Positions 6,396 to 7,791 of a stretch of 7,791 bases of DNA are shown here, piece by piece; the stretch's first letter is position 1, and each line of letters begins with the position of its first letter. The notes beneath the pieces were generated by a model. It saw nothing but the letters and a program-made list of their open reading frames with translations, was not told the origin of the DNA and ran no database searches. Made by a program: the position numbers and the translations under genes. Origin of the DNA: a bacterium (GTDB taxonomy: Bacteria > JALSQH01); NCBI GenBank assembly GCA_027004335.1, contig JALTID010000191.1, positions 1 through 7,791 of the forward strand. The letters are read 5' to 3'.

Positions 6396-7553
6396 GTGGA
6401 TTTTTCCCTTGATGAAGAACATAAAATATACAGGGAGCAGTTCCGTAAGATATTTGAAAAAGAGGTGCTCCCCTATGTTGATGAAGCAGAGGAAAAAGGG
6501 GAGTTTCCAGTACATCTTTTCAAAAGATTCGGGGAACTGGGTCTTTTTGGAATCACCTACCCCCAGGAGTACGGAGGAGCCGGCCTTGACATGCTTGCCT
6601 TTGTAATTTATGCAGAAGAGCTTGGTAGGGTCAATTCAGGAATCGCAGGGCCGCTGATTGTCCAGTCTTCTATAGGAACAGAGGCGATTCTCCATCTTGG
6701 CACAGAGGAGCAGAAGGATAGATTTCTTAAACCTGCCATGAGGGGTGAAAAGATCTTTGCTTTTGCTTCCACCGAGCCTTCTGCTGGATCTGATTTAAAA
6801 AACATCAGAACAATTGCCAGAAAAAAAGGTGATAAGTATGTCGTTAATGGTATAAAAACTCTTATTACCAATGGCCCTGTTGCTGATGTTATTACCCTTG
6901 TTGCCCAGACTGATTTTTCAAAAGGATACAAAGGGATAGGGTTATTTCTTGTGGAGAAGGGGACTCCAGGATTCAAGATAGGGAGAGTGATAAAAAAACT
7001 GGGCAACAATCCTTCTCCGACAGCGGAGTTGATTTTTGAAGATTGTGAAATTCCTGTGGAGAACAGGCTTGGACCTGAAGAAGGTGGTTTCTATTCAGTT
7101 ATGCATCTTTTGAATGATGGGAGAATCGTAGTGGCAGCAAGAGCTCTTGGAGTAGCCATTGCTGCTTATGAGGCTGCATATCAATATGCACAGGATAGAA
7201 TAGCTTTTGGTAAAAAGATATATGATTTTGGGGAAATTCGTAGTAAGATTGTTGACATGGCTGTTAATATTCAGGCTGCTAGAATGCTTATTTATAGAGC
7301 TGCGTGGAAAAAGGATAGGGGGATGGATTATGCAAAAGCTGCATCAATGGCGAAGCTCTTTGCTACTGAAGCGGTGGAGAAAATTACGAGGGATGCTGTT
7401 CAAGTTTTTGGGGGTTTTGGATATTCCAATGAGTTTGATGTTGAGAGATACTTTAGAGACGCAAGGTTAATGACCATAATAGAGGGGACCAGCGAAATCC
7501 AGAGATTAATAATTGGAAAGAGATTGGTGAAACATGAATTCGATCTTGAATGA
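6396..7553 (+). CDS. acyl-CoA dehydrogenase (FAD-dependent)
   Basis: The 385-residue product has full family length and all three domains. It introduces the alpha-beta double bond in an acyl-CoA, passing electrons from FAD to electron-transfer flavoprotein; it should be cytoplasmic. The N-terminal helical domain has LFGITYPQEYGGAGLD. The beta domain begins with FAFASTEPSAGSDL, the FAD/substrate-binding signature. The C-terminal domain has DRIAFGKKI, QVFGGFGYSNEFDVER and RDARL, then IIEGTSEIQR, where Glu363 is in the position of the catalytic base of short/medium-chain enzymes. One small oddity is FGEIRSKI at the start of the helix after FGKKI, where most relatives have Gln instead of Gly. The substrate (short-, branched-chain or glutaryl-type) cannot be told. 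The GTG 6396 start is set by GGAGG at 6386-6390 and by the canonical N-terminus. It overlaps the crotonase gene by 20 bases, so the two likely act in the same acyl-CoA oxidation or its reverse. No electron-transfer flavoprotein genes are in the window. Confidence 0.93.
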   Translation: MDFSLDEEHKIYREQFRKIFEKEVLPYVDEAEEKGEFPVHLFKRFGELGLFGITYPQEYGGAGLDMLAFVIYAEELGRVNSGIAGPLIVQSSIGTEAILHLGTEEQKDRFLKPAMRGEKIFAFASTEPSAGSDLKNIRTIARKKGDKYVVNGIKTLITNGPVADVITLVAQTDFSKGYKGIGLFLVEKGTPGFKIGRVIKKLGNNPSPTAELIFEDCEIPVENRLGPEEGGFYSVMHLLNDGRIVVAARALGVAIAAYEAAYQYAQDRIAFGKKIYDFGEIRSKIVDMAVNIQAARMLIYRAAWKKDRGMDYAKAASMAKLFATEAVEKITRDAVQVFGGFGYSNEFDVERYFRDARLMTIIEGTSEIQRLIIGKRLVKHEFDLE

Positions 7554-7791
7554 AAAAAAAGTGGTTACTGAGAAAAGTGACATCTATGTTATTGCCAGAA
7601 TCAATAGGCCTGGGGTGCGAAACGCTATTGATCCGGAGACCCTTGATCTTCTCACGGAAATAATTCTTGATGCAGATAGGGATGAAACCATCCTTGGGGT
7701 GGTTATATCTTCCGTATCGCGAGACTTTTTTTCATCGGGTGGTGATTTAAAGTATTTTCTTACTCTTGATGATTATCATAAGGGTTATGAG
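7534..7791 (+). CDS. enoyl-CoA hydratase/isomerase (crotonase family), 5' part only
   Basis: An open frame from ATG 7534 runs to the window edge (86 codons, no stop); the rest of the gene lies outside. The sequence fits the start of a crotonase-fold enzyme: a first strand (YVIARINRP), then the family's NRP-x-x-RNAI block with the usual helix (DPETLDLLTEII), the strand ILGVVISS and the oxyanion-hole loop DFFSSGGDLKYF, equivalent to the common 'FsaGaDlk'. Family members typically have about 260 residues and hydrate, isomerise or otherwise act on enoyl-CoA or related thioesters; the catalytic glutamates fall beyond the window, so the reaction cannot be assigned. The start overlaps the acyl-CoA dehydrogenase gene by 20 bases, with a modest GGTGA at 7526-7530 upstream. 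This coupling supports joint action on the acyl-CoA dehydrogenase product. The insertion of a few residues (VSRD) before the oxyanion loop is within family variation. Confidence 0.85.
   Translation, partial: MNSILNEKKVVTEKSDIYVIARINRPGVRNAIDPETLDLLTEIILDADRDETILGVVISSVSRDFFSSGGDLKYFLTLDDYHKGYE

Noticed and set aside
7534-7791. Frameshift or truncation of the crotonase gene
   Set aside because: The frame stays open with continuous family similarity to the last base; the gene is simply cut by the window edge.

Overview
The window is about 7.8 kb of AT-rich bacterial DNA (roughly 60% A+T by eye). It carries seven protein genes, all on the plus strand, almost end to end or overlapping, and reads as one operon. 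I see no rRNA, tRNA, insertion sequence, CRISPR array or long repeat. Gene content suggests an anaerobic or metabolically versatile bacterium. A DHH-CBS-nucleotidyltransferase fusion and a small Cys-rich protein of the type seen here occur in Desulfobacterota-like and some deep-branching thermophilic lineages, as far as I recall. The lineage cannot be fixed from this sequence alone.

Layout. Positions 1-212 are a very AT-rich leader with a tentative promoter, a Fur-box-like stretch and a strong ribosome binding site. Then follow: an M42 family metal-dependent aminopeptidase (213-1289); an eight-cysteine zinc-ribbon protein (1286-1579); a divergent, cysteine-poor relative of the 2-hydroxyacyl-CoA dehydratase HgdB/FldC-type subunit (1566-2468); an NAD(P)-dependent glutamate/Leu/Phe/Val-type dehydrogenase (2468-3733); an 873-residue DHH phosphoesterase + two CBS domains + tRNA CCA-/A-adding or poly(A) polymerase fusion (3744-6365); an acyl-CoA dehydrogenase (6396-7553); and the first 86 codons of an enoyl-CoA hydratase/isomerase (crotonase) that runs off the window (7534-7791).

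How they may work together (inference). Five genes fit peptide, amino-acid and acyl-CoA catabolism: the peptidase releases amino acids, the dehydrogenase deaminates glutamate or a related amino acid, and the acyl-CoA dehydrogenase and crotonase handle the resulting acyl-CoA. The HgdB-like protein recalls the hydroxyglutarate route of glutamate fermentation, but it lacks the cysteines expected for the iron-sulfur cluster, so it is probably not a working dehydratase. The RNA-processing fusion is a housekeeping gene embedded in the same transcription unit. The least understood part is the coupled pair of zinc-ribbon protein and cysteine-poor HgdB-like protein at 1286-2468.

Several starts were placed by ribosome binding sites and stop/start overlaps rather than by the longest open frame: TTG 1286, ATG 1566, ATG 2468 and GTG 6396.
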